Shown: positions 9,867 to 21,500 of the stretch, in pieces
Numbering within the stretch: position 1 is the stretch's first letter
Layout: each line of letters opens with the position of its first letter
Source of the DNA: Dunaliella salina
Lineage: Eukaryota > Chlorophyta > Chlorophyceae > Chlamydomonadales > Dunaliellaceae
DNA: 25,081 nt
NCBI GenBank assembly: GCA_002284615.2
Contig: MU070093.1
Coordinates: forward strand, 57,357-82,437
Reading direction: 5' to 3'
The notes under the pieces: model-generated
What the model was told of the DNA's origin: nothing
Databases searched by the model: none
The model's input: the letters and a program-made list of their open reading frames with translations, nothing else
Made by a program: the position numbers and the translations under genes

Positions 9867-9975
9867 TTTTTCCTTTTTACCACCTACCCCTCAGCCCTGC
9901 TCACATTTCTTTGGGGTCGCACCGCAGTCATCCCACACCCCTCAACAACATTATTTTTGTGGGATGATATAAAAG
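9779..9975. mobile_element. Dispersed repeat, copy 2 (related to 880-1280)
   Basis: CTCAATAGTTACTTTTTGCA and the following CCACACATTTCCGCAGGG-like block resemble 887-935. The right end, TATTTTTGTGGGATGATATA, resembles 1264-1283. It overlaps the 5' edge of the LINE fragment, so either it is 5' sequence of that LINE family or the LINE was truncated into it. Confidence 0.35.
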
Positions 9976-10282
9976 TAGTATGGTACATTTTTTTGATGCA
10001 TTACTGCTAGGGACAGAGTAGGACTCGGGTCCCAGCACAGCAAGGGGAGCCATGTGGACCACTTGAGCCTGCAAGCAGCGCTATGTCTGAATGGTGGCTA
10101 CCGAACTGACTGTGAGCAACTGACTTATCAGCTTTTGTGTGTCCCTTAAGAGCTGGAGACCAATTGGTTACCCATACCTCTTGCAACCCCTGTATCTTGC
10201 CCTCCCAAGTTAATCAGGATGCAGCTCAATTTAGGTCCCACATTCACACCCCACATCATGAGACAGAAATTTTAAGTTCCAA
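9976..10282. other. No feature recognised
   Basis: About 300 bases with no exon-like frame, no repeat seen elsewhere in the window and no RNA gene pattern. Confidence 0.4.
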
Positions 10283-10935
10283 CCAGGAGGGAAAAGTCTG
10301 TGTAATCTTTGGATGGCACGTGTCAATCCAATTAAGAATTACATGATCGGAATCCTGAGCTCACGAGCTTTCGATTGGTGTATACATGGGTCCAGTCGGA
10401 GAGGGTCAAGGGGAGAGGTGGTTAGGGGGGGGGGTCAAGCTTTGGAACCCCCCTTCCAGAATTTTACTGAGCCACTTCTAGAGTATTTCAAATATATCCT
10501 TGGAATCCCGAGCTTGAGAGCTGTTGGTTGGCCCCCTTTTGGGAAAATTGAGTGAAAAGAGGGGGTCTGTTTGCATAGCTGGGAGTCAGTGTCAAGCGCG
10601 CAAGGGTTAGAGCAGAAGGGGGTGTGGAGGCGGACATGCAGCAAATCAATCTAAACTCCCAGGATTGTGACAATGTATGATATGTTCTTACTTGGTGAAA
10701 TCAGGAGGGCAATTTGTGGACTCGCAAGACAGTTGTGGGTGTCTGGAAGGACAAGTATGCATGGGCGTCTGCTCCTCAGTTTCTGCGCTAAAACTCCGCT
10801 GCGACCCAATGTTTCACTGCCCTGAGTATGCAGGTTAATGCAGGTTAATTTCAAAGAGGAGCAGATTGGTACCCTTTTTGTCCAAATTGGGACACTGGAA
10901 AGGTTTTTTTTGGGGGGGGGGGTCAGGGGGGTCCA
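10283..10935 (+). mobile_element. Dispersed repeat copy, related to 18896-19560
   Basis: Shared words with the copy at 18896-19560 occur in the same order. They include CCAGGAGGG, GGAATCCTGAG, GGAGAGGGTC, a long G-tract, CCAGAATT, CTGAGCCA, GACATGCAGCAAA / CACATGCAGCAAA, GTGACAATGTAT, GACTTGCAAGCCAGTTGTGG (here GACTCGCAAGACAGTTGTGG) and GCATGGGCGTC. Overall similarity looks high enough for a recent family. The flanking inverted repeats present at 18.5-19.6 kb were not found here, so this copy is truncated or eroded. It has no ORF of its own. Confidence 0.8.
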
Positions 10936-13132
10936 GTCAAAATTAAGATGTGCCTTCCAGGGGAAGTTTTCCCCTCCTGTTCCAACTGCCATTTCTCCAT
11001 CCAACAGGCTTCGTTGTTCCAAGTCCTCCCCTCTTTCTCTCTCCCTTTTTCTCGCATTCCTCTGAGTCCTCACTTGCCTGGCACTCACCATGTTCAGTTT
11101 TATCATGTGTCACTCTTCCTGAATTTGAGTCTATCAAGATTAACCGTGTTTTTGGTGAACTCCTTTTGCACACAGAGCCCAACAGTCAGCCGTCTTGACT
11201 GAAGGCCTTATCTCCCTGCAACATGTAATCATGTACAAACAGAGGTAAACGTGATACTTTCCTGGTAACACTGTCTGCGCTTCCTAATCGAACACTAAGT
11301 GCACATGTTACTTCCCGTTCCGCACAACATTCAACAGTCGTTCACAAAGCGTACCAATACCTCTTGTTCTCTTGTACTGTCCCTCCACAGTCATACATGT
11401 GCACAGCTCAGGAAATCTGCATCCTGTGCTACGATGTCATGCTTCCATTTCCCCTGCCAATATTCCAGATCAGTGTTTACATGCTAAAACTTTCATCAGT
11501 GTGCACATTAGAGATGTGCAGCCGGCTTTGTGACTGAAGGCTTCATTCCACTTGTAATGTAAAGTAATCCTGTAGTCTTCAACCTCTGGCCTGCAGAGAC
11601 TCTTTCCCTCTTCTCTTTGCTTTCAAGGTGAAAGGTATGCTATCTGTTGTTGCACCCTCCTTCATGCAGTCACTTTCTGCTGAAGTACCTATCCATCCCA
11701 TTGCAACCATTCTGGTTCGAGATGCGCCTTCCTGCTATCAAACACGACTCTGTTTGAACTTTTTCTTACTCTTTCCATGATATACTCAATTTTCACAAGC
11801 AGGTTCACCATTGCACTTCTTGGCTGCAACACTTCTTCCATGCAGCTGATGTTCTAGCATTAGCCTAGTTCATGTCCGCACGCTTGACATGCTGTACCCA
11901 AGTTTCAAGAACTGGCCCCGCTGTGTTTCCACTCCGCTACTCTTTTAGGCAGATACAGTAAATGCAGTCTTCCCTTACCTTCAGTTCAGGTTTTCTTTTA
12001 TCACGTGTCCACCCACACCCTTCAGCTGCTGCATACCATGATTCTTGACCTGCAATGCTTAAACAGGTAACAAAATGCATGAAGTATTTTGTTGCACAAG
12101 GGGTTTTGTTTAGAGACAAAGATTGAATGTTAAATTATATGCCAACAGCATTTACTCCAATTGTTGCATGTTCTCTCAAGTCATGCACTATACCATGGCA
12201 TTCAACCCTTATACAGCATACAGCATTATACCACTAAACAGCATATACCATGGCATCACACAGCATGCATAGCACGGTAATGAGATTCTGCACAGCCACA
12301 TAAAGCATCCCCACTCATGCCTTCAAAAAAAAATTCAAACTCATTGGACTGAAGCACCATTGTGCCTTGTTGCTAGTCGTCAAGCTCCTGTGGCAGCACG
12401 CTCAAGCTCCTCTGGCAGCACGCTCCTGCCTATAGGGGTAGGCAGCAGGATGTCAGTGTTCCGCTTGATCCATGCAACATGAGTTGCCAGTGATTGAGGC
12501 ACAACAGAACTGCAAAGTAATTGCATGTGGATACAAGAAAACATTTGATAGGAGCCAACTTCAATTTATTCTTCCAGCTTGAGGCAATTGAAATGGTGAT
12601 GACATTACCTGGTATTGTCACAGTCCTAATATTGAGCTGGAGCCACGGGTGGTTGTGGGTCTGGCAGTTGGGAGGGTCAAACTGTCAGTTACTCATATTT
12701 CCAAGCAAGGTGCGCCCCAGAAAGAGGTAGGGCTGCGCACCTCAAAACTAAAATAATATTCTGGATTGTAAGGGGCAGCAAAGGAAGCCGCAAGAGCGGT
12801 CAATCTTCGAACATACGCCCTGTCATGCGAACAAACCTGGCTTTTCCATCCAATGCGTGCCAGTGGATTTGAATAGCGCGCTGAAAAGCTTGGTTTAGGA
12901 CGAGTTGAACGATGTGCCCAAGTCCAAAAATGAACTGGAGCCAGGGTGGGGCAGGGTCTGACAGTTGGGAGGTCTTGCTGCCTGAAGCGTTTGTTTGATG
13001 CCAGGGGGCGCAACGACAAGAGGAGAGCCCTTATCTTTAATATTAAACATCATTTTCGCGGCATTGGTAGTGGCAAAGAAAGCCTCACTGGGCGTGAATC
13101 AGCAAAATATCAATCCCTACTGGAAGATCGCC
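10936..13132. other. Long intergenic stretch without a supported gene
   Basis: No chain of exons could be built on either strand. A 22-bp unit (TCAAGCTCCTGTGGCAGCAC then GC) is tandemly duplicated at 12380-12401 and 12402-12423 with one mismatch. A short direct repeat (CTGGAGCCA... TCTGGCAGTTGGGAGG) lies at about 12638-12680 and about 12934-12973. Words such as ACAGCATA recur around 12215-12265. Confidence 0.4.
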
Positions 13133-13203
13133 TCCCCCGGGGGGGGTTGCTGCCCTGTCAGGGGGGGCTCCTAGGGTGGGCTTGGGTCCCGGGGGGGCCC
13201 TGG
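13133..13203 (+). other. G-run cluster, possible G-quadruplex former
   Basis: Within about 70 bases there are several runs of three to eight consecutive G on the plus strand, separated by short loops. This satisfies the usual G3+N1-7 type pattern in places. Whether it folds or matters is unknown. Confidence 0.4.
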
Positions 13204-13528
13204 AGCCAGCACTGATGCATGTACCCCAATGGAGCTGCCAGTTTTTATGCACACTTACTTGTAATACAAGTTGTATGCTTGTACTTCAATGCATTCATAC
13301 TTGAAATGAGGAGTGGAGGTGCAGCACTTGAAGGCGAAATGTTGGCTGTTCAGTGCGCAGGCAAGCTTGCAGGTGCATCAAATGACGATTTTGGCCTCCC
13401 CATCCACTGGGAATACTCACAGGAGCATGAATGGTAGTGGGATAGCCTCAGAATCCAGTTTGCTACGTTTGCATGCACCCCTTGGATGCAGCGACCAATT
13501 GAAATTGTAAGAAGAAAAATTCATATTT

Positions 13529-14182
13529 CTAATATGTTTCAGCCATTATCGCTGCTGCCTCAACATCTTCGCAAAATGTTTGACCAAGCCTGGCAGGCTG
13601 CCGCCCTTCCCCCCCCCACTCCTTCACGTCGTTCGCTGGAACCAAGGCATCAGTGGCGGACTTGGAACGCTTGTGAGGCTGCTTGCACTCCGGCTGGTGG
13701 TAACTGCGCAGTGCATACTGCTTCCCATCAGCCCTCCTCAGCTTGCTCCTCCCTTGCTTGATGGCGCGCTCAACTTGATGGGAGTTATGCAATGATATCC
13801 GTGCTACTGTGCTTGTGCGCTGGGAAAGAGTCAATCCCCCTTGAAGGACCTCCCCGCTCGACCTCTCCCCTCTCTTCTCTCCACACTTAGCACTGCTGCT
13901 GCTCACAGCTTGGTCCGCAATATTTATGACTGTGTTCATCGTTGTGCAGGTGCGCGCGTGCGTGCATGCAAGGCTGGATGGGCCGGAGGAGCTGGTCAAC
14001 TTTGCCTGGTGGTCACAACTTTCAACACTCAGCCAATTTTGCATGTTGATGATGTGCATGATGATGTTCACTGCCACCCCTCGGGGCACCAATCCTCCAG
14101 GGGCCCCACTAGGGAGGGCTCCAGGTACCCCCCCTGAAGGGGGAAAAACTGGGTACCCCCTAGGGGCCCCCCTGAATTTCAC
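13529..14182 (-). CDS. Doubtful hypothetical ORF (217 codons)
   Basis: An unbroken frame of 217 codons runs from an ATG at 14182 to TAG at 13529. The first third (14182 to about 13990) crosses a G/C-rich inverted repeat and is Gly/Pro-rich, so it is unlikely to be a real N-terminus. The last 100 or so residues look more protein-like: SQRTSTVARISLHNSHQVER, a basic stretch KQGRSKLRRADGKQYALR, YHQPECKQPHKRSKS, and the end EDVEAAAIMAETY. A possible splice acceptor (CTCTTTCCCAG) lies just upstream of that part, so it may be a single exon at about 13529-13830. No domain was recognised; it could equally be a transposon remnant or a chance frame. Confidence 0.2.
   Translation of the reverse strand: MKFRGAPRGYPVFPPSGGVPGALPSGAPGGLVPRGVAVNIIMHIINMQNWLSVESCDHQAKLTSSSGPSSLACTHARTCTTMNTVINIADQAVSSSSAKCGEKRGERSSGEVLQGGLTLSQRTSTVARISLHNSHQVERAIKQGRSKLRRADGKQYALRSYHQPECKQPHKRSKSATDALVPANDVKEWGGEGRQPARLGQTFCEDVEAAAIMAETY
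14090..14178. repeat. G/C-rich inverted repeat
   Basis: CCAGGGGCCCCACTAGGG near 14097 is matched in reverse by CCCCCTAGGGGCCCCCCTG near 14155-14173, with GGTACCCCC present on both sides of the centre. It could form a hairpin or be the end pair of a small foldback element. Confidence 0.45.
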
Positions 14183-14564
14183 AGCGACTACGTGGAGCTA
14201 GGATTGTCGAAAATCAAATCATTTCAGGAATTCTGCATAATCAATTGGGAACGGGGTGCGCTGGCTGGCCCAAACGGGGGTTTGACCAGGCTCCAGAGCG
14301 TCGTCCAGGGCACCTCGTCAGCTCCTCTCACCTCTGTTGGCCTTGATGCCACAACGCTGCTGCACCAGCAAGAGCGCTCATCCAATGAAGGCCAGGAAAA
14401 AAGTCCATGGTGCCCGCGGTTACGTGCTGTATGCTGTGTAAAAAGCTTTAATTAAGGGGTCTTTGGATGTAGAATTTAAAGTGACAATCGCACTTTGTCA
14501 CATGCTCTGAGTTCCTTAATAGCTGGATGATTTGGGACGATGAGTTGTGGTCAACGGAGAGCCA

Positions 14565-14884
14565 NNNNNNNNNNNNNNNNNNNNNNNNNNNNNNNNNNNN
14601 NNNNNNNNNNNNNNNNNNNNNNNNNNNNNNNNNNNNNNNNNNNNNNNNNNNNNNNNNNNNNNNNNNNNNNNNNNNNNNNNNNNNNNNNNNNNNNNNNNNN
14701 NNNNNNNNNNNNNNNNNNNNNNNNNNNNNNNNNNNNNNNNNNNNNNNNNNNNNNNNNNNNNNNNNNNNNNNNNNNNNNNNNNNNNNNNNNNNNNNNNNNN
14801 NNNNNNNNNNNNNNNNNNNNNNNNNNNNNNNNNNNNNNNNNNNNNNNNNNNNNNNNNNNNNNNNNNNNNNNNNNNNNNNNNNNN
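14565..14884. other. Assembly gap (320 N)
   Basis: A run of undetermined bases. Frames crossing it are meaningless. Confidence 1.
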
Positions 14885-15112
14885 CAAGCATGCACAAATG
14901 CTCGCGTGGGCTTCGCCAATTTTCCGCGTTGCTTGCAACGCCCAACCCTGATCATATCATAAAACAAACCATTTGACTTCATTGTGGAGTCTCAAACAAA
15001 TCCTAGACAAGCCCCAAAACAGAAGTTAACCCCCAGATTTCCCTAGCAAAAAAAAATTATCCACTCTTCCCTGACAAACCTATAACGAACCTCTGAGGGA
15101 CTGGAAGAAAAA

Positions 15113-15584
15113 TTAAGTGTCTGAGTTGAGCTTGACGAACTGGTCCTGCCACAAGGTGTCCATCATCTTGAGCAGAGTGTGCAAGCGGGATCCGCATGGG
15201 GCTGCAGTGCTTAAGCACAAAGGGATAAGAGAGTCAGATTGATTGAGCAAAAAGCTGCGATCTACTTACTCGCGTACTTTTTCCATGAATCCTTTCATCG
15301 TGGCGGCGGACATTGCTGGGCCGACGAATGGAATGAAGAAAGTTCCAAAGGCCAAAGAAATTTCAAAGATGCTTGCGCTGATTATGACCTGCATGGTGGG
15401 AAGAAGGTGTGCATAGAGCAGGAGCAGTGTGTACAGGCAAATGAAGTTTGGAGAGTCTTATGCTTTGCTTTATTCAGATTTCTTGCTGAAGAATGGCAAT
15501 TTTGAGGATAGTGGACAAAGCCTGAATGCAGTTAAGGACACTATCCCCCAGTTCATAGGCAACGAGGTAATCAACATGCAGGAT
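15113..15584 (-). CDS. GTPase C-terminal exons and stop
   Basis: 15388-15270 encodes IISASIFEISLAFGTFFIPF and MKGFMEKVR between CACCATGCAG and GTAAGT. 15209-15113 follows CTTTGTGCTTAAG and encodes SRLHTLLKMMDTLW and DQFVKLNSDT then TAA; their phases match (2/2). 15584-15474 encodes LHVDYLVAYELGDSVLN and IQALSTILKIAILQQEI and clearly looks helical. However, its frame meets TGA at 15476-15474 without a GT donor, so it is either the end of an alternative transcript, uses a GC donor, or contains a sequence error. Confidence 0.6.
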
Positions 15585-18500
15585 CTGGAACGTGAGATAC
15601 CAGGAGCACACAAGACAAGTGAAATTCTAAGATGAGAAGGAAATAGGTAGGGGTCCCATGCAGAAGAGGTGAGTCCTGTATTCATGAGACTTGGGGCCCG
15701 TTCGTGGTAGTTCCAAGCAGCATCCAAATCCTGGCATCAATATGTGTAGATGCAAGGGGAGTTTCTTGATGTGCTTTTGGAGAAGGGACGTGGATTTACT
15801 CATCCATGTATGCCCCATAATTTGCGGATCCACTCGATGCATGACAACACTCCAAACTGCCTGACCTTCAGGTCAAATGTGAATATAGCAGAGCCCTTCG
15901 TACCTTCAGAACTCTCTCGTAGAAAACATGGCCGAACACTTGTTGCAGCCGAGGTTCGAATCCAGTGAGGACGCTGAATGCAGTTTTAATATGTGATCCC
16001 AGGCCCTCCTGTGGTTGGCAAGAGTTTGTGTCAGTCCCTGCAGGTTGTCCCTGATCCAAGTGAAATACTGCCTGCAAGTACAATACAGGGATCAGAGTCC
16101 GAGTGAGCACATTCCAACTCCTTTTTGGGTTGTCAAAGGAAGGATGTTATTTGTGGCAGGGCCAGATGTTCCATTTCAAATGAGTGCATCAGATGAATGA
16201 AGACCTGGTTGCACCCTCACAATCTCTGGATGCAACCTTGAGAAGGAATTGAGCAGACATGAATCATTGAGAACATTGGAAGTGCGAACGTGACTGACCC
16301 CCTCTATTCTCTGGCTTGCACGCAGAATCTCAAGTCTGCAGCACTCAGGATTACAGGATCGAAGGAAAAAGAGGGCTTCTTGTCATACGACTGACTGCTA
16401 GCCACAGCCTAAAAACCTTAAGCTCTCTCATGCATCCTTGCATGCGCAACCCAACCAGATGCTTAGTCTAGGAAAATAAGGCAGCAGAAAATGAACCTCT
16501 ACGCACCTCGAACTCTTTCCGCCAGTTGCGCTTGCGCTTGCGCTGCGCTGATGCTTGAGCACCCCCTCTACTGTTGCTGGTTGAGCCGCCTGAAGCACAA
16601 AATTGTAAAAGCAAAACTACTTCTTGAAAGCATCTGCAAGTAAGCAGAAAAGGAACAAATTGAGGAAAAGTATTGGGGAAAAAGGAATTATCCATACTAG
16701 TGATCGAGGAAAGGCGCGTAACATAAAATTCTACCAAAAATATCCTTGATATGGGTTAGAGAGATCATGGAATTAGCAACTTCTGGAGAATGAGATGCAC
16801 ATCACCCGTGCACAATTAATAGGAGAGATGACTCCAAGAATTGGCACTCTATGCATGTTCCTCTTGCAGGAAATAAAATGTGAGCGTTCTTCAGTGTTGA
16901 GTGCTTGCCGAGGACAAGATCCCATCCCCTGATTGGTCGTTGCTAACAAGGTGTTACCTGTGGACGCGGTGTCTGTGATACTTGGCACTTGTGCAGTGGC
17001 CTGCACAAAAGTCAATACCAAAGAAAGAGGTAATGGAAGCTGTATTCCCTTTTGAAGGCAGTCCAAAAACAAACACGCTCAGTGCAGTACAGGTTGCTTT
17101 GCCTTTGGCCTGTACTGGTCATCAGGTGTTGCTGATCGAGTCCCTTGCTTTGGCCCTCAGATCAATTTTACCTGCCAGTGTCTCAATGCATGTTCGACCC
17201 CAGAGGCCCACACAGAGCAAGCATTGTCAGCCCTTTCTTTTGCCTTCTTCAAGAAAAGGAAAACAGAGTTCCGCTCTTGCATGAGAACTCAGGTCCTTGG
17301 AGGATGCAGGTATGCAGATATGTGGCACTGTATTTACCTGTACCTTGAATCCATCTTTTTGTGTGCTTGCCTCAAGCTAAATGTTTAAACCAGAGGCACA
17401 GTTCCTGCTTGCCTGTTGTTGTTCCTCCCTTCTCCCTTTTGTGCCTGGTAAGTTGATGTGCTTCGCTGTATTATACCTTCCTTGTGCGACCCACGATGAA
17501 ACCAAAATAGAATCTCCAAGCAAGTAAACTCACATTAAAGTCAAGCCTGCGCCTGAGGTACAGCACATTTGTGTACACTCCACATGCCTTCAAGGTAAGT
17601 GTGCTTCAGGAGGAAAAGAGTGCCTTTCCCCCAACATGACTTTTTTTTTTTTCTGAGCAAACTGATGATATATTTGAAAGGCTAGCTACTGACAGACACA
17701 TGCCAGCTGAGAACAATGAATACTGTCATATCATAAAATGGCAGCTGGAGCAAAGGCACCATTACTCCTTATAATGATTTGAGGGTGATGATTCATGCTA
17801 ATATCTCACCCCATACTTCGTAATGCTTTCCCTCCGAAATCCTTTCCAGAAGAATGGAATATATTACTTTCTCTTGCCCCTTGCTTAGTTGTGGGTCTTC
17901 TCATATGCAACCAAGACATGGCCACTGACATCACTTACACTCACTCTAGCACTGCCCAAGCCATCATCATCTTCATCCACCTGCAAAAATAGGAGCCTCA
18001 TGTCTCTTGATGTGCATCTTCCAATGATGTTGTGCGCACGCAAAGTAACATACAGTGGCAGCGAAATGTTTCCTGGCTTGCGCGCTACATTCCTTGTCAG
18101 GCAGGAATATTGTGCACACACCATGTACCCAGGGCTGACAAATCCAATGTAAACTCGAGAGTCCAGTGGCCCAAGTGAAGAATCATATTCATTGCTCTGA
18201 GATGCAGGGTATTTCAACTCTCTGAACTCTCTGTTACCCTTCGTCATTAGTGAGAATGCAGCCACATTTTCCTCTCTGAAATCACACAGTGTAATACAGC
18301 TAATTTCCTTACACACAAACATACCTCGAAGTTTTCCAGCAAGCCAGCTACCTCGACCATCTCGAGGACAATGTACATACATTCAAGCGCAAACAGTGGC
18401 AGCACGAGGCCCTTAGTCAAGGGCTTCAAGACACCTCCAACAGGCAGCACCTCCACTAAACCAAGACAAAGCACCTGCAGGGTGAAGGGTGAAAAATCAA

Positions 18501-21500
18501 CATGACAATCAGGGATGGGTCACACCTTAACCAGTGATGGGTCATACGTGAAATACGTATTTTGAAGTATCACAAAAAGTGACATACAAACGCGAATGCT
18601 AAAACAGCTGTTTTGCCAAACGTCAAAAATTCGTCTGCAGGCAGTGCCTCGCAGGTACATCGTGGGCCTTTTGTTCCAAGTTCCAGCAATTTCGCTGCTT
18701 CCTCTTTACATGCGCTGCATCCTCTCTCACATTTAATGTAGATTGGCCCCGTAGGGAAGCAGGGGGTTTGGATGGAGGGTGCTTGGAGGTGGGGCATGGG
18801 GGTCCCGGGTTCAAGCCCCACCCCTCCCCAGCCAAAATCACCCATCTTGGAAATGGCCCTCCAAGTACGCGTATATACGCGATGTGTGCGTATTTCCAGG
18901 AGGGTGTAGGAATCATAACTTTTGGACGTCATCACCAAAACCACATAAGAACTATATACTTGGAATCCTGAGATTAAGAGGATTTGAATGGTATATGTAT
19001 GAATCCAATTGGAGAGGGTCGTTGGTGGGTGGTCCCTCAGGGGGGTTCGACCTTTTGGGACCCCCCCTCCAGAATTGTTCTGAGCCATTTTCTCGAAGAT
19101 TTAAATATACCAATGGATTCCTGAGCCGTCGATTGGCACCCTCTTTAGGGAAATTGGGTAAAAGCAGGAGTCTCTGTGCATGGATCAGAGTCAGTGCCAC
19201 ATGCACATGGGCATAGGTTGCTGGGGTGGTGAAGGCACACATGCAGCAAACAAATCCAAACTTCCATGACAGTGACAATGTATAATACATCCTTGCATGG
19301 TGAAGTCAGAAGGGCAGTTTATGGACTTGCAAGCCAGTTGTGGGTGCCTGGAAGGGCAGGTTTGCATGGGCGTCCGTTCACCAGTTTTTGCCCAATAACT
19401 CTGCTCCAACTCAATGTTTGATTTCGATGAGTATGCAAATCGATAGCAAAAAAGGAGCAGGTTGGTACCCATATTGTGGGGTGGGGGGCAAACTTTGGGG
19501 GGGAGGGGGGGTGGGTGGTCATTCTGGGCCTCCAGCCCAACTTTTTGTGATGACGTCCACTATTTTTTTTTGCCCTCCTGGTATTTCACACATTTATTCG
19601 CGTACGGCTCCTCCCAAACCCGCGTATGACCCATCCCTGGACTTAACAAAGAAACCAATCAATAGCTGCAAGGTGGAAGGGATCCGTACCCGTAATAAAC
19701 CTGGAATTGCTCAGACATTTTTGCATCATAGCAAGCATGGACCAAATTAGCACCATGGCAAGTGTTTACAAGAGCAGCAAGACATGCAAGAAGGCACCCC
19801 ATCCAATGACCAGTGCACCAAAGGGTCTCTTAGGCCTAAAACTAATCTCAGAAGATGCCTGCTGTGACAAATTGTGCGCACCTCAGCTGCATTCTGCTTT
19901 AACCTGTCAATGCGCTCCTCAATGTACAAATTGAGTTTCCTTTCAATGGAGATCTTGATGCGTGGCATACATCGCAGCTGTCCACAGAGGCCTCTGCGTC
20001 AAACAGACAAATGTTTTATTATCAGATGGACACTTTTGCAAAGAAGTTGTGCTATGTCTTGAATGAAGCAAGGATAGCTCATAGTACAGGAGTGTGATGG
20101 CAATGCATGCCACGCTTCCAGTGTGAAGTCCAACTGGAAAGGAGGAAACAACCTTTCTTTCATAGATTTTTTACCTTCGGCTTTCCAGGAAGGTCTTCAG
20201 GGCAGGGAAATCAAACTTGCGGCAATTGTTGTGCAGCCTGTCAGCAACATCTTCCTGTGTGGACCAGGAAAAGCGCAGCATGATACAGGGGAAAAGCGAG
20301 CCTGCAACTTACAATTTTGAGCAGAATACATTGCAAGCAATGCTTCACACTGGCATGGAATGCTCAGTGCATGAAATATTTTGGCTGCCATTAGCAGCGC
20401 ATCATGCAATTCAGCAATATGCGCACATGGAGATTTCGGGAAAAGCGTGTTCCTGAAAAGAGCTTAGACAAGCATACTTGCATCTTTTTTAAACTAGAGA
20501 AGGGTGCAAATGGAGCCAACAACAAGGGAAGAGTGTGAGGGGATGCTACCCACTTGTTTTCTGTTTTTTTATTGAGATGCTTTGTCCAGGTGATAGTCTG
20601 TTTTTAGCTGCAAGCTAGATACCAATGCTTTGCTCAGAATGTCTCGGAGCCAGGTTTCATTATCTTAGGTACCTGGACCTCTACGTCAGCATTATGCCCT
20701 CTTCTGGATCGGGACTCACATTCAAGTTGTAGCAAGTGTGGGGTTGCAGTGTGAAGTGTGACTTTGAATGCTGGACAACCCTTCATGAGGTTCTCTTCGT
20801 GATACAAATGGAGACCCAATCATGTGCAACGCACCTGGGATGGATTTTTGGGCCATGCAGTTTGCACACAGAAGAATGGCATCTGCTCTACTACTGTCCT
20901 GAATGGCATGCTGCGTGTGTCGCTGCATGTGTCCAAGAACTCCTGCAGTATGCATGATGAGAGCAGCAAGGCTGGTTAGTAGGTTACACAATTCTCAGAG
21001 TGTCATTAGTAGACTGCAAGGATGCGCAACGACTCATGGCGCTTTATGCTAGCATTTGTGGCTGACTGCACCATCACAGAATTGATATGCGAGAGACAGG
21101 CTGATTTTGTGGAGCTGCCGCGTAAGAAAAGCACCAATACCATCATCTTTATGCACATCCCAGCTTAAAAGAAGCCTTCCATGTCCGCCAGTGCTGCTCT
21201 CCTTTTCACCTGTCGAAATGCTTCACGGTGCTGTTGCCCCCCTGACGTGAAGTATCTTGCTTCATTCAGTTCACTGTCGCAGTGGGTGACCACAATGTAC
21301 ACCATCTGCAAGCGACAACAAGTCAAGTGCCCCATCACTGCCACCTATTGTCATGCAAGAAATTTTGCAGTACACTAGCAAATTGATGGATTGCATGTCA
21401 TCCTTCTCGTGTCTGGCTACGGAAGTGTATGCTGTGCTCATGCAGAATTCAATGCAGCTTTGACTGTGTAGCAGAAAGTGATGCAAACCCTATATTATGG

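Noticed and set aside
14448..14982. Several open frames on both strands across the N run
   Set aside because: They exist only because undetermined bases contain no stop codons.
15945..15965. GGTTCGAATCC resembling a tRNA T-arm
   Set aside because: It lies inside a phase-consistent exon of the GTPase gene (minus strand, residues GFEPRLQ).
17885..18382. 165-codon open frame on the minus strand as one coding exon
   Set aside because: Its frame is not phase-compatible with the exon at 18474-18325 through the TTTCAG acceptor. The 36/42-nt exon inside it links both neighbours in phase. It is kept only as an alternative.
18790..18835. GGGTTCAAGCCCC hairpin resembling a tRNA T-arm
   Set aside because: It is a simple G/C-rich palindrome within the hAT-like element; no other tRNA arms are present.
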